From Lumbricus rubellus (taxonomy: Eukaryota > Annelida > Clitellata > Crassiclitellata > Lumbricidae): a DNA stretch of 64,000 nt. Position numbers and translations under genes: made by a program. Below are positions 32,646-43,579 of the stretch, piece after piece (position 1 is the stretch's first letter; the number at the start of each line of letters is the position of its first letter). Below the pieces are notes generated by a model that saw only the letters and a list, made by a program, of their open reading frames with translations, searched no databases and was not told where the DNA came from. The stretch covers positions 13,398,335 through 13,462,334 of the forward strand of contig OX243821.1 of NCBI GenBank assembly GCA_945859605.1, read 5' to 3'.

Positions 32646-34226
32646 GCTACAAAGAAATAAATACTTTTGAAAATCATAATTCAATCAATCGGTACAAGCC
32701 AGATAGAAGGGTTGTCGAGCGTCTGTATAGTATGCCTACTCGGTGAAATGCAATATCTTTCTTTCTTTGTCGTGAATTTGAACCTGTGATATGAGGGCAA
32801 GGATTCAGACTGAACGCTGGCTAACGTACGTATGTGAAGTTGCACCACGTTTCGCAGTAGCTGGTCTTCATGCCGTCAACCATCAACTTTGGATGAGAAT
32901 CCATTGGCTTTAGGCATCGTGTTTACGAAACTTGCCTTTTGTGACTCTTCCAGTATCTAAAGATTATCTATTTTTATCTGTCAGCGTGTGGTCTGCAATT
33001 GAGAATTAAAGTGAATGTTTACTTGTTAATCAAGCTGTGTTCATTTTGAGTGACAAAGTATTGTCATTTTAGAAAGAATTGTATTACAGTTAGGCCTATT
33101 ACGTACACAAAATTGTTTCAAATTAATGTCTTTCCACTATTTTCGATCAATGATTCAGATTTTCCTCTAAATACTTAAATTTCTATATCACTAAAAAAAT
33201 TAAGCTTTATGACAATCGCAGCCAAACATTAATGTCCAAAAGTCTTAATTGCTGTAGGACGCTCGAATGTATTCGGTAGGGGACAGGATAATACTTTAAA
33301 CAAGCTCCAGCTGATTTATCGTCGTAGGGATTAGGGAAACACTTTAATCATTCGCCATTTTGTTATGATGACAAAGTGAAGCAGATGTGGATGGACATAC
33401 ACACTTGATTAGCCAAAGGAGAACCATTTAGAGCTTCTATCGATTGGTCATTTTAAAAAGAATCGTATGTCAGTTATCCACCGGTACGTGACACCTTATT
33501 CTGCACTAGACACGAAAATCTGCATTCATGTGTGGCAATGTAAAATCACAATGGGCTAGCACAATTATTGCTAAATAATTTAAGTCTGATTGATTAAAAT
33601 AATTTTTAATTTTAAAAAAAAAGTAGGATTTATGACAAATCTCGCCTAAATCGAGCTTAATTAATTAGCAGGAGCAGTTTTTAAAATAGTTGTATTGATG
33701 AAAAATAGTTGCTGCCAAAATAGAAGCGGGATGGATGATAAAATAGAAGCGGAAGGGATGTTACGAATTCTTGCCTGAGCAGAAACCTAATCGATGAGAA
33801 GGATTCTGGCAAAACTAGAGGTTAGACTGATTAAAAATTCTGATTACTTTTTTAGTCATCCAGCCCAAATCTTGCCGAAATGTCCGAGATTTTCAGAATT
33901 TTCAGCAAAAAACCCAAGTTCTTCCCGAAAAAACCCCACTTTCCAAGTTCGGATCGAAAAAACCCAAGTTTTCTTGGTCGAAAAACCCAAGAAAAAACCC
34001 AAGTTCTTCACACAAAAACGCGATTCCCAAGTTCGGATCGAAAAACCCAAGGAGTGGCAAAGCTGATAATTTGATTCATTGATTGTTTTTACCTGACTGT
34101 GCAATTGCAGTAAGTTCTATGCAATGCACACATACTTACTAAATCACTCGTTCTACTATAATCAACCGAAATAAAATTATTTTGCATTATTTATGGCACA
34201 GAATGTAGATCGTCTTAAGGCGGTGA
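32646..34226 (+). repeat. 5' spacer module before gene 6
   Basis: The copy has GACTGAACGCTGGCTAACGT (32812), CGCCATTTTGT (33353-33363), TTATCCACCGGTACGTGACA (33474) and the minisatellite-like block 33570-33830. An expanded set of AAACCCAAGTTC/CGGATCGAAAAA repeats lies at 33885-34050; short open frames there are by-products. No gene is seen. The interval 32310-32452 before the SINE holds a SINE stub and 3' flank sequence. Confidence 0.6.
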
Positions 34227-34577
34227 TATATAAATCTGTGAAATGAATATAAAGATCATATTTGTATTGTTCTATTTACCAGCTACATGACGTATTGATA
34301 TTGGGTGACAATAAGTTGCAAGACAAGGTCTACATCTCAGGTCTACATCTCAGTAATCTTCATCAAGTAAATTGCAATGGATTTATGATGAGATCAACCT
34401 TTGCTATAGTCGGAATGAACCTATCTTCAGTTGAAGTCACACTATATGACTAGAAATTGAATTGCTCCTCTTCTGCACTCCTCTGGTTGTGAAAAAGTGT
34501 GAATAGTTTAAATGTTTCTAAGTCGAAGTCTCGCACATTAGAAATCATTTGCTGATCACAATCAGCTGACAACGAAC
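34227..34577 (+). promoter_or_regulatory. Putative core promoter and 5' leader of ZNF gene 6
   Basis: TATATAAA lies at 34227-34234. The leader has a duplicated GGTCTACATCTCA (34328 and 34341). The first of the paired ATGs used in genes 4 and 9 is ACG here, moving the start to the second. Confidence 0.55.
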
Positions 34578-35960
34578 ATGGGAAAACATACTGGTGAAAA
34601 ACTTTTCAGATGTCAGTTATGTCAGAAATCATTTACTCAGGGTAGTGATCTAAACCGACACATGATCACCCATACTGGTGAAAAGTCATACAGGTGTCAG
34701 TTATGTGAGGAAACATTTACTCGCCGTGGTAATCTGAACAGGCACATGAGAATCCATACTGGTGAAAAGTCATATACATGCAAGTTGTGTAAGAAATCAT
34801 TCACTGATCCTAGTAATCTGAAAAGGCACACGATCACTCATACTGGTGAAAAGTCATACAGGTGCAAGTTATGTCCGAAATCATTTACTCAAGGTAGTAC
34901 TCTGAAACAGCACATGAGAAGCCATACTGGTGAAAAACCATACAGCTGCCAGTTCTGTCAGAAAATATATACTCAAGGTAGTGGTCTGAAAAAGCACATG
35001 AGAAGCCATACTGGTGAAAAGTCATACTTGTGCAAGTTGTGTAAGAAATCATTCACTGATCACAGTCATCTAAGAATGCACATGAGAACCCATACTGGTG
35101 AAAAACCATTCACATGTCAGTTATGTCAGAAAACATTTACTCGTGGTAGTGATCTCAAAATGCACATGAGAACCCATACTGGTGAAAAACCATATAGGTG
35201 CAAGTTATGTCAGAAAACATTTACTCGTGGTTGTCATCTAAAACTACACACGAGAACCCATACTGGCGAAAAGCCATATCGGTGCAAGTTTTGTCAAAAG
35301 TCATTCACTGATCGTAGTAATCTGAAAAGACACATGAAAAGCTATACTGGTGAAAAATCGTACAAGTGCAACTTATGTCAGAAAACATTTACGCGTGGTT
35401 CTCATCTAAAACTACACATGAGAAGCCATACTGGTGAAAAACCATACAGGTGCGAGTTATGTCAAAAAACATTTACTCGATGTAGTGATCTAAAAAGGCA
35501 CATGAAAAGCCATACTGGTGAAAAGCCATTTGCATGCAAGCTGTGTAAGAAATTATTCACTGATCGTAGTAATCTGAATAGGCACATGAGAATCCATACT
35601 GGTGAAAAGCCATACAGGTGCAAGTTATGCCAGAAAACATTTACTCAAAGTAGTCATCCGAAGAGTCATATTATGAGTACAAAGGCAGGAGAAAACCCAC
35701 ACACATGCAAGATGTGTTACAAAGGATTCACACGTTTCCCAAAGAACAAATTATATCCTCTTTGTTGTCGAATGGCAGATGGTTTACCGAATATCAGAGA
35801 TGAAGAATGTTTATTTCATGGCAAATTGGATGGAAAATCAACATTTTCTATGTCTTTTGGATGCGCTTTGTGTGATGAAATGCTGGATATTGAGAAAGAA
35901 TTTCTGGAGCATTGTTCTAGCCATCGATTTTCGCCACCTTTCGACTTCGACCTGCGCTGA
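34578..35960 (+). CDS. ZNF gene 6: C2H2 protein, eleven intact fingers
   Basis: The product is 460 residues. MGKHTGEK is followed by thirteen finger units: eight canonical, one with Tyr for the second His (HMKSY), three canonical, and a final one ending H-x3-T. The tail has [28 protein letters not shown] and [11 protein letters not shown]. It ends in Arg (CGC) where nearly all paralogues end in Cys (TGC or TGT). The finger series SFTDP, SFTQGST, IYTQGSG, SFTDHSH is shared with genes 5, 7 and 10, showing that these four descend from one parent. No effector domain is visible. Confidence 0.9.
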   Translation: MGKHTGEKLFRCQLCQKSFTQGSDLNRHMITHTGEKSYRCQLCEETFTRRGNLNRHMRIHTGEKSYTCKLCKKSFTDPSNLKRHTITHTGEKSYRCKLCPKSFTQGSTLKQHMRSHTGEKPYSCQFCQKIYTQGSGLKKHMRSHTGEKSYLCKLCKKSFTDHSHLRMHMRTHTGEKPFTCQLCQKTFTRGSDLKMHMRTHTGEKPYRCKLCQKTFTRGCHLKLHTRTHTGEKPYRCKFCQKSFTDRSNLKRHMKSYTGEKSYKCNLCQKTFTRGSHLKLHMRSHTGEKPYRCELCQKTFTRCSDLKRHMKSHTGEKPFACKLCKKLFTDRSNLNRHMRIHTGEKPYRCKLCQKTFTQSSHPKSHIMSTKAGENPHTCKMCYKGFTRFPKNKLYPLCCRMADGLPNIRDEECLFHGKLDGKSTFSMSFGCALCDEMLDIEKEFLEHCSSHRFSPPFDFDLR

Positions 35961-37846
35961 CTTTTGCTTACACGTAATTGCAGTTGGAAAAAATTTATGG
36001 AGAGAAATTAAAGATGCTATGTTCTGCCACGGCTTCAAAATGTAGTTTTAAGAGAAGGTCTACAACTTACTGATCATCATCTTAAATATTATGGTGGATT
36101 AATCTGTCTAAAGATTTTATGAATGTCAACTATTTCATGTTCGGTTAAAATCAATTAAATTAGGTTCAGGCGGCTCTATTATACAAAGTTGGATGGCTCA
36201 GCCTTGGAGTTGTATCTGTGTATATACATTTGAATAACTTTACTTTAAATTAGATGAAATTTGAAGCATATCCTGCAAGCATTTAAACGCGGACCTAAAT
36301 GAAGTTGATAAAGTGAGAGACTGGACACTGGTAGCATTGGATAGAACAATAATATTATTGCAGAAAGCGATCATACAGGCTATTTCTTTGAAGTGCATAC
36401 CAAAACTCATGTGTATCAAACGCCTCAATTTTTTTTTAAAATCCAGAATCCTATGATTTTAAAGGCTCGTTTTGAAATCCAAACAGATGTCTAGTATTTC
36501 AGGAACCATATGCTCGTTACTCAATCTGACAGCTGATTTATGTTAATAATCAAAGGAAACGGTCAAATTATTTGTTATGTGAATAGCCTGGTAGTGATTT
36601 CAATAATTCATGTAGGCTATTGGCGAACAACGATACAGGCACACCAGATATTTCGGAAGTATGATTTGGGTCATGTGGTCTGCAATTGAGAATTAAAGTG
36701 AATTTTTAGTTGTTTACTTATTAAAATGAATCAAGCTGTGTTCATTTTGAGTGACAAAGTTTCGCCATTTTAGAAAGAATTGTATTACAGTTATTACGTA
36801 CACAAAATTGGTTCAAATTAGTGGCTTTCCACTATTTTCGATCAATGGTTCAGATTTTCCTCTAATTACTTAAATTTCTATGTCACTAAAAAGTTTTTTA
36901 AGCTATATGACAGTCGCAAACAAACATTATTGTAAAAGTCTCAATTGATGTTGGATGTTACAATGTTCGCTAGGTGACAGGCTATACTTTAAACAATCTC
37001 CATCTGATTTATCGTCTTTACGAAACACTTTAATCATTCGCCATTTTGTTTTTATGACAAAGTGAAGCAGATGTGGACGGACATAGCCTCTTGATTAGAT
37101 AAAGGAGAACCATCTCGACCTTCTATAAATTGGTCATTTTTAAAGAATCATATTACAGTTATCCACCGGTACGTGACATCCTATTCAGCACTAGTCACGA
37201 AGATGCATGCATGTGTGTTGCATTTTAAAATCGCAGTAGGCTAGCAGAATTATTGCTAAATAAAAGTGTGATTGATTAAAACAATTTTTAATTTAAAAAT
37301 ATAAGTAGGATTTTTGACAAATCTCGCCTAAATCGAGGTTAATTAATTAGCAGGAGCAGTTTTTAAAATAGAAGTTGTAAGCTTATTGATGAAAAATAGT
37401 TGCTGCCAAAATAGAAGCGGTACGGATGTTAAAATAGAAGCGGAAGGAATGATGCGAATTCTTGCCTGAGCAGAAACTGAATCGATGAGAAGGATTCTGG
37501 CCAAACTAGAGGTTGGATTGATTAAAAATTTCTGATTACTTTTTTTAGTCATTCGGCCCAAATCTTTCCAAAATGTCCGCAATTTCCAGAAGTTTCAGCA
37601 AAAAACCAAGTTCTTCACACAAAAAACGCATTTCCCAAGTTCGGATCGAAAACCCAAGGAGTGGCAACGCTGATAAGTTGATTCATTGATTGTTTTTTAC
37701 CTGATGCTCCTACTGTGCATTTGCAGTAAGTTCTATGGAATGCACACATACTTACTAATACAATCACTCATTCTACTATAATCAACCGAAATAAAAGTAC
37801 TTTGTATTATTTATGGCACAGAATGTATATCGTCTTGAAGCGGTGA
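35961..37846 (+). repeat. 3' flank of gene 6 and 5' spacer before gene 7
   Basis: The 3' flank (TGATCATCATCTTAAATATT, GAGAGACTGGACACTGGTAG) closely matches 39232-39960 after gene 7. The 5' spacer has CATTTTGAGTGACAAAG (36747), CGCCATTTTGT (37039-37049), TTATCCACCGGTACGTGACA (37158) and a block near 37550-37690 matching 23395-23520. No SINE stub or gene is seen. Confidence 0.6.
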
Positions 37847-38184
37847 TATATAAATCTGTGAAATGAATATAAAGATCATATTTGTACTGTTCTATTTTCC
37901 AGCTACATGACGAATTGATGTTGAGTGACAACGAGTTGCAAGACAAGGTCTACATCGCAGTAATCTTCATCAAGTAAATTGCAATGGATTATTGATGACA
38001 GCAACCTTTGCTATAGTCGGAATGAACCTATCTTCTGTTATAGTCACACTATATGACTAGAAATTGAATTGCTCCTGTTCTGCACTCCTCTGGTGGTGAA
38101 AAAGTGTGAATAGTTTAAATGTTTCTAAGTCGAAGTCTCGCACATTAGAAATCATTTGCTGATCACAGTCAGCTGACAACGAAC
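37847..38184 (+). promoter_or_regulatory. Putative core promoter and 5' leader of ZNF gene 7
   Basis: TATATAAA lies at 37847-37854. The leader matches that of gene 6 closely, including loss of the first ATG (ACG AAC ATG). Confidence 0.55.
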
Positions 38185-39231
38185 ATGGGAAAACATACTG
38201 GTGAAAAACTATTCAGATGTCAGTTATGTCAGAAATCATTTACTCAGGGTAGTGATCTAAACCGACACATGATCACCCATACTGGTGAAACGCCATACAG
38301 GTGTCAGTTATGTCAGGAAACATTTACTCGCCGTGGTAATCTGAAAAGGCACATGAGAACCCATACTGGTGAAAAGCCATATAGGTGCAAATTTTGTCAA
38401 AGAGCATTTACTCAATGTAGTAGTCTGAACAGGCACATGAGAATCCATACTGGTGAAAAGTCATATACATGCAAGTTGTGTAAGAAATCATTCACTGATC
38501 CTAGTAATCTGAAAAGGCACACGATCACTCATACTGGTGAAAAGTCATACAGGTGCAACTTATGTCCGAAAACATTTACTCAAGGTAGTACTCTGAAACA
38601 GCACATGAGAAGCCATACTGGTGAAAAACCATACAGCTGCCAGTTCTGTCAGAAAATATATACTCAAGGTAGTGGTCTGAAAAAGCACATGAGAAGCCAT
38701 ACTGGTGAAAAGTCATACTTGTGCAAGTTGTATAAGAAAACATTCACTGATCACAGTCATCTAAGAATGCACATGAGAAGCCATACTGGTGAAAAGCCAT
38801 TTGCATGCAAGTTGTGTAAGAAATTATTCACTGATCGTAGTAATCTGAATAGGCACATGAGAAGCCATACTGGTGAAAAGCCATACAGGTGCAAGTTATG
38901 TCAGAAAACATTTACTCAAAGTAGTCATCTGAAGAGCCATATTATGAGTACAAAGGCAGGAGAAAACTCAAACACATGCAAGATGTGTTACAAAGGATTC
39001 ACACGTTTCCCAAAGAACAAATTATATCCTCTTTGTTGTCGAATGGCAGATGGTTTACCGAATATCGGTGATGAAGAATGTTTGTTTCATGGCAAATTGG
39101 ATGGAAAATCATCATTTTCTAAGTCTTTTGGATGTGCTTTGTGTGATGAAATGCTGGATATTGAGAAAGAATTTCTGGAGCATTGTTCTAGCCATCGATT
39201 TTCGCCACCTCTCGACTTCGACCTGTGCTGA
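38185..39231 (+). CDS. ZNF gene 7: C2H2 protein, seven intact fingers
   Basis: The product is 348 residues. MGKHTGEK leads into six canonical fingers. A seventh has its second Cys replaced by Tyr (CKLY), an eighth is canonical, and a ninth ends H-x3-T. The tail has [28 protein letters not shown] and [11 protein letters not shown] and ends in Cys. It is a near neighbour and sister of gene 6 but lacks the gene 6 block of fingers 7-11 and has an extra [10 protein letters not shown] finger near the start. The two therefore differ by gain and loss of whole fingers. AATAAA lies at 39293-39298. Confidence 0.9.
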   Translation: MGKHTGEKLFRCQLCQKSFTQGSDLNRHMITHTGETPYRCQLCQETFTRRGNLKRHMRTHTGEKPYRCKFCQRAFTQCSSLNRHMRIHTGEKSYTCKLCKKSFTDPSNLKRHTITHTGEKSYRCNLCPKTFTQGSTLKQHMRSHTGEKPYSCQFCQKIYTQGSGLKKHMRSHTGEKSYLCKLYKKTFTDHSHLRMHMRSHTGEKPFACKLCKKLFTDRSNLNRHMRSHTGEKPYRCKLCQKTFTQSSHLKSHIMSTKAGENSNTCKMCYKGFTRFPKNKLYPLCCRMADGLPNIGDEECLFHGKLDGKSSFSKSFGCALCDEMLDIEKEFLEHCSSHRFSPPLDFDLC

Positions 39232-40360
39232 CTTTTGCATATATGGTAGGGCCTACACGTAATTGCAGTTGAAACAAAGCTGTTTTTAGATAAATAAAAG
39301 ATGCTACGTCCTGTTAAAGCTTCAAAATGTTGTTGCAAGAGAAGGTCTACAACTTACTGATCATCATCTTAAACATTACATTGTGGATTAATCTGTCAAC
39401 AGATTTTATGAATGTCAACTATTTCATCTTCGGCTAAAATCAATTAAATTAGGTTCAGGCGGCTCTATTATACAAGGTTGGATGGCTCAGCCTTAGAGTT
39501 GTGTCTGTGTATATACATTTTAATAACTTTACTTTAATTTAGATGAAATTTGAAGCATATCCTGCAAGCATTTAAACTCGGACCTAAATGAAGTTGATAA
39601 AGTGAGAGACTGGACACTGGTAGCATTGGATAGAACAATAATATTATTGCAGAAAGCGATCATACAGGCTATTTCTTTGAAGGGCATACCAAAACTCATG
39701 TGTATCAAACGCCTCAATTTTTTTTAAAAATCCAGAATCCTATGATTTTAAAGGCTCGTTTTGAAATCCAAACAGATGTCTAGTATTTCAGGAACCCCAT
39801 GCTCGTTACTCAATCTGACAGCTGATTTGTGTTAATAATCAAAGGAAACAGTGAAATTATTTGTTATGTGAATAGCCTGGTAGTGATTTCAATAATTCAT
39901 GTATTGGCGAACAACGATACAGGCACACCAGATATTTCGGAAGTATGATTTGGGTCATGTGGTCTGCAATTGAGAATTAAAGTGAATTTTTAGTTGTTTA
40001 CTTATTAAAGTGAATCAAGCTGTGTTCATTTTGAGTGACAAAGTTTCGTCATTTTAGAAAGAATTGTATTACAGTTATTATACACAAAATTGGTTCAAAT
40101 TAGTGGCTTTCCACTATTTTCGATCAATGGTTCAGATTTTCCTCTAATTACTTAAATTTCTATGTCACTAAAAAGTTTTTTAAGCTACAATGACAGTCGC
40201 AAACAAACATTATTGTAAAAGTCTCAATTAATGTTGGAAGTTCTAATGCATTCGCCAGATGACAGGCCATACTTTAAACAAGCTCCAGCTAATCTATCGT
40301 CGTAGCGAAATACTTTAATCATTCGCCATTTTGTTTTGATGACAAAATGAAGCAGATGTG
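39232..40360 (+). repeat. 3' flank of gene 7 and 5' spacer fragment
   Basis: The 3' flank includes AATAAA (39293-39298) and blocks nearly identical to those after gene 6. A spacer copy follows (CGCCATTTTGT at 40324-40334), cut at GACGGACAT by the next element. No gene is seen. Confidence 0.6.
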
Positions 40361-40369
40361 GACGGACAT

Positions 40370-40979
40370 GGTGTCACGACAACTCGTCTAACGACAACTC
40401 GTCTAACGACAAGTGGTCTCCGGACAATTCGTCTAACGACAACTGGTCTACTGACAACTTATCCAGCGCTTGAGAAATGGAAGCTGGATGATAGTTTTTA
40501 GAGTTGAAATGAAGGTTGGATTGATGAAAAAACGCAAGAGAAATGGAATCTGGACGATGATTCTCTTACAGGTGAAATAGAAGCTGGATTAACGAAAATA
40601 ACGCATGATAAATAAAAGCTGGATGCAGGGATTTCTAGATCTGAAATGGAAGCATGATTGATAAGAAAACCGCTTAAGTAATGGAAGCTGGATGAGGATA
40701 TTTTTATATATGAATCAGAAGCTGGATTGACTAAAATAACAGGCGATAAGTAGAAGCTGGATGAAGGTATTTTAAGATTTGACGTAGAAATGGGTGCATG
40801 TTGGAATACATGAATGAAAATCATCAATCCAGCTTCCATTTAAGCAAAAAAATCATTTTCGTAAATCCAGCTTCTATTTCTTCAATACTATTCGTCAGTA
40901 GACCAGTTGTCGTTAGACCAATTGTCCGGAGACGACTTGTCGTTAGACGAGTTGTCGGTAGACCAATTGTCGTGGAACC
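40370..40979. mobile_element. GACAACT-type foldback element with 9-bp target duplication
   Basis: The element starts GGTGTCACGACAACTCG and ends TTGTCGTGGAACC. GACGGACAT flanks it at 40361-40369 and 40980-40988, and spacer paralogues have the uninterrupted GTGGACGGACATAGCC. The end arrays are roughly 15-bp CGACAACTCGTCTAA units. The core is the AGAAGCTGGAT minisatellite, with an orientation switch near 40825. It has no coding capacity. Confidence 0.9.
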
Positions 40980-40988
40980 GACGGACAT

Positions 40989-41068
40989 AGCCAAGGGAGA
41001 ACCATTTCGAGTTTTTATAGATTGGTCACTTTTAAAAGAATCGTATTACAATTGTCCACCGTTACGTG
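40989..41068 (+). repeat. Spacer remnant between two elements
   Basis: This is a short spacer block (AGGGAGAACCATTTCGAG, GTCCACCGTTACGTGACATC) belonging to the 5' module. The next insertion lies in the GTGACATC that ends it. Confidence 0.6.
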
Positions 41069-41073
41069 ACATC

Positions 41074-42560
41074 GGTAAATACCCATTTTAACGTCGGTAA
41101 TTATTTTTCAGCGTTTTTCTAGCGGTTTTATTTTCAGCGGTTAGTACGCATTTCCGCTTTCATGCGCTTGAAATATAAGCTGGATTAAGGTTCTATATAG
41201 GTGAAATGGAAGCTGGATAATAAGATGAAACCGGTGTGTTTACGACCCCCAAGAAGTAACGTTGCAGCGTTGTTATGTTGAATAAATCCAACTTCTAGTT
41301 TACCAAGATTCCTTTTCGTTCATCCAGCTTCTGTTTATGCAACAATTTGTTCCATAAATCCCACTTCTATTTCGTAAGTGAATATTTTTCATCTATTTCA
41401 TTGATACTTATTGTTTATCATTCCAGCTTCAATTTCAACATAATGACTGCACTAACCCTAACCCTAACCGACCCTCACGGCGCCTAACCTGAGCCCTAAC
41501 CCAGGGGTTTTCAAACTGTGGTCCGCGGACCCCTGGGGGTCCGCGGCTTGTTGCCAAGGGGTCCGCAAAGCAGGTCCAGAAAAACAATAAAATAGTACAT
41601 TTGCAATGTTTTCATTATAATCTAAAATTATATAAAAAAATAACAACTGAGCTATAAAACAACTGAGTTATAAAAGCATCTTCAGCTATCTATGTTTATT
41701 ACTTACTGATGTCACACCATGCTGATGTCTAGTAATAACCTGTTTTTGCTCATTAAACGAATATATAATTATATATAACATTAGTTCCTTCTGGTGCTAA
41801 TTTAGTGCATGTTAGTGTAATTGTGACGTACCAACAAAGACGCCATTGCTGCTAGACGAAATCGCTTATATATATTTTTTAAATATTAACCATGGATAAA
41901 TTTCTAAAGAGAAAAACTGTTCAGAAACCAGACGATTTTGACGACAAAGAAAAAAAATTATATGAGGAAAAGAAAAAAAAATCGCAAGTAAGCCTATGAT
42001 CCACATGTAGGCCTACACTTTCCTGAGTAGGCTATAAAAATTATTTCATTATGGTTTCATTGCAGACGGAACAAATTAGGATTAACCTCTTTGCGTTATG
42101 TCATGAGTGTGCAAACTCTGTATAATCAGGTTTCAATGAAACCCGTGAAATTAAAGCGCCATTTACGGACAATGCATGCAAATTGCAGATGTTGCCAAAG
42201 GAATATCTCGAGCGACAAAAGGAGCTGTAGGCCTAGGCTACTTAAAGCAGAAAGGTAAAATAACAGCTTTCGCCATGTGCAGTAAATGAGAAGGCTCTAT
42301 GTGAATAGCACGAACGAGAAAGCCTCACACAATTGCGATTGGCCAAATTTATTGCATAGGCCCATAGGGGTCCGCCACCTAACCACGACATGCTACGGGG
42401 GTCCCCAGCTTGAAAAAGTTTGAAAACCTCTGCCCTAACCGACCCTCACGTGAGAAATCCCGCTTCTATTTCGTCGGAAAATATTGTTGTGTATGTCATT
42501 CTGATGCGACGATTTAAATTCACATGAAAATAATTACCGACGTTAAAATGGGTATTTACC
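41074..42560. mobile_element. GGTAAA-ended inverted-repeat element containing a nested hAT
   Basis: The left end GGTAAATACCCATTTTAACG and the matching inverted right end (to 42560) agree over about 36 bp with one indel. ACATC flanks both sides (41069-41073, 42561-42565). The interior contains minisatellite (CTTCTATTTCG, GGAAGCTGGATAA), telomere-like motifs and a later hAT insertion. Without that insertion the element is about 550 bp. It is non-autonomous and the superfamily is uncertain. Confidence 0.75.
41502..42432 (+). mobile_element. Dead hAT element with BED-finger remnant, 931 bp
   Basis: The ends CAGGGGTTTTCAAACT and AGTTTGAAAACCTCTG are hAT-type inverted repeats, with an 8-bp duplication CCCTAACC (41494-41501, 42433-42440). 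The plus strand has MDKFLKRKT at about 41892, typical of the start of Charlie/ZBED-type transposases, then a possible splice donor (CAAGTAAGCC). Next comes a degraded zf-BED segment (ALCHEC…MKPVKLKRHLRTMHAN, near 42090-42185). The catalytic region is missing, so it is an internally deleted copy. Confidence 0.85.
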
Positions 42561-42565
42561 ACATC

Positions 42566-42862
42566 TTATTCTGCGCTAGTCACGTTGCATTTTAAAATCA
42601 CAGTAGGCTAGCAGAATTATTGCTAAATAGAAGTCTGACTGATGGATGAAAATATTTTTTAATTAAAAAAACTGGTGGGATTTATGAAAATCTCTCTGAA
42701 ATCGTGTTTGATTAATGAGAAGTAGGATTTTTATTAAATAGAAGTTGTATTGATGAAAATAGTTGCTGCCAATATAGAAGTGGGATGAATGACATGAATT
42801 CTTGCCAGAGCAGAAACTGAATCGATGAGAAGGATTCTGGCCAAACTAGAAGATGGATTGAT
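42566..42862 (+). repeat. 5' spacer fragment
   Basis: This continues the spacer interrupted at 41074 (TTATTCTGCGCTAGTCACG, CAGTAGGCTAGCAGAATTAT, GATGAAAATAGTTGCTGCC). It runs to GATTAAAAATAGT, where the next insertion lies. Confidence 0.55.
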
Positions 42863-42872
42863 TAAAAATAGT

Positions 42873-43246
42873 GTACTATAATTTTAATTCACCCGAATTA
42901 ATTTCGAATTTATTTCAATGGTAATATATACGTATCGTGCACAATAGTTTTCAAGTCGGATTGACACAAAATCATTTTACTAAAATGGAATCGGGATCAA
43001 TGAAAATAGTTCTTGTTTAATCTGAAGCTGGATTGATGAAAAACAATTGTTATTTGAATGGAAGTTGGATGGACAAAGCAATTGTCGCTACTTAAATAGA
43101 AGCTGGACTGATGAAAAGAATTTTCGACTAAATGGTACATGAAAAATATTTGTTATGTAAAATAATAGAAGTCGGATCGATAAAAGCGTGTATGCGCGTC
43201 ACTTAAATAATTCCGAAATTATTTCGGGTGAATAAAATTATAGTAC
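42873..43246. mobile_element. GTACTATAATTTT-ended inverted-repeat element, 374 bp
   Basis: The left end GTACTATAATTTTAATTCAC and its inverted partner at 43215-43246 (CGGGTGAATAAAATTATAGT, then AC) match with few differences. TAAAAATAGT stands on both sides (42863-42872, 43247-43256), a 10-bp direct repeat. The inside is minisatellite (GAAGCTGGATTGATGAAAAA). It has no coding capacity, and the superfamily is unknown. Confidence 0.75.
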
Positions 43247-43256
43247 TAAAAATAGT

Positions 43257-43573
43257 GGTAAACGCCCAGACTGGCTGCCCGTACTCCAAACAATATGGCT
43301 GCCAACGAATGCAATAAAATTAGAGCGCGACCATCGACGACATTGTTCATCAATTCAGCTTCAATTTCGGCAGAATGACTGCACTAACCCTAAACTAACC
43401 CTAACCGACCCTCACGATGCCTAACCTGAGCCCTAACCAACCCTCACAACGCCTAACCTGAGCCCTAACCGACCCTCTCGTTGCGATGTCGTCTATAGGT
43501 CGCGCTCTAATTTTATTGCATTCATTAACGGCCATATTGTTTGGAGTACGGGCAGCCAGTCTGGGCGTTTACC
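43257..43573. mobile_element. GGTAAACGCCC-ended inverted-repeat element, 317 bp
   Basis: Long inverted repeats (about 75 bp, few mismatches) start GGTAAACGCCCAGACTGG and include CCGTACTCCAAACAATATGG. AATAGT flanks both sides (43251-43256, 43574-43579). The centre holds one AGCTTCAATTTC minisatellite unit and telomere-like CCCTAA motifs (43382-43475). It lies immediately beside the previous element, in that element's right-hand direct repeat, so it inserted later. Confidence 0.8.
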
Positions 43574-43579
43574 AATAGT

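Noticed and set aside
33794..34104. Overlapping short ORFs rich in KNPS/KKP on both strands
   Set aside because: They arise from AAACCCAAGTTC-type repeats in a gene spacer and are not kept open in the paralogous spacers before genes 4 and 7.
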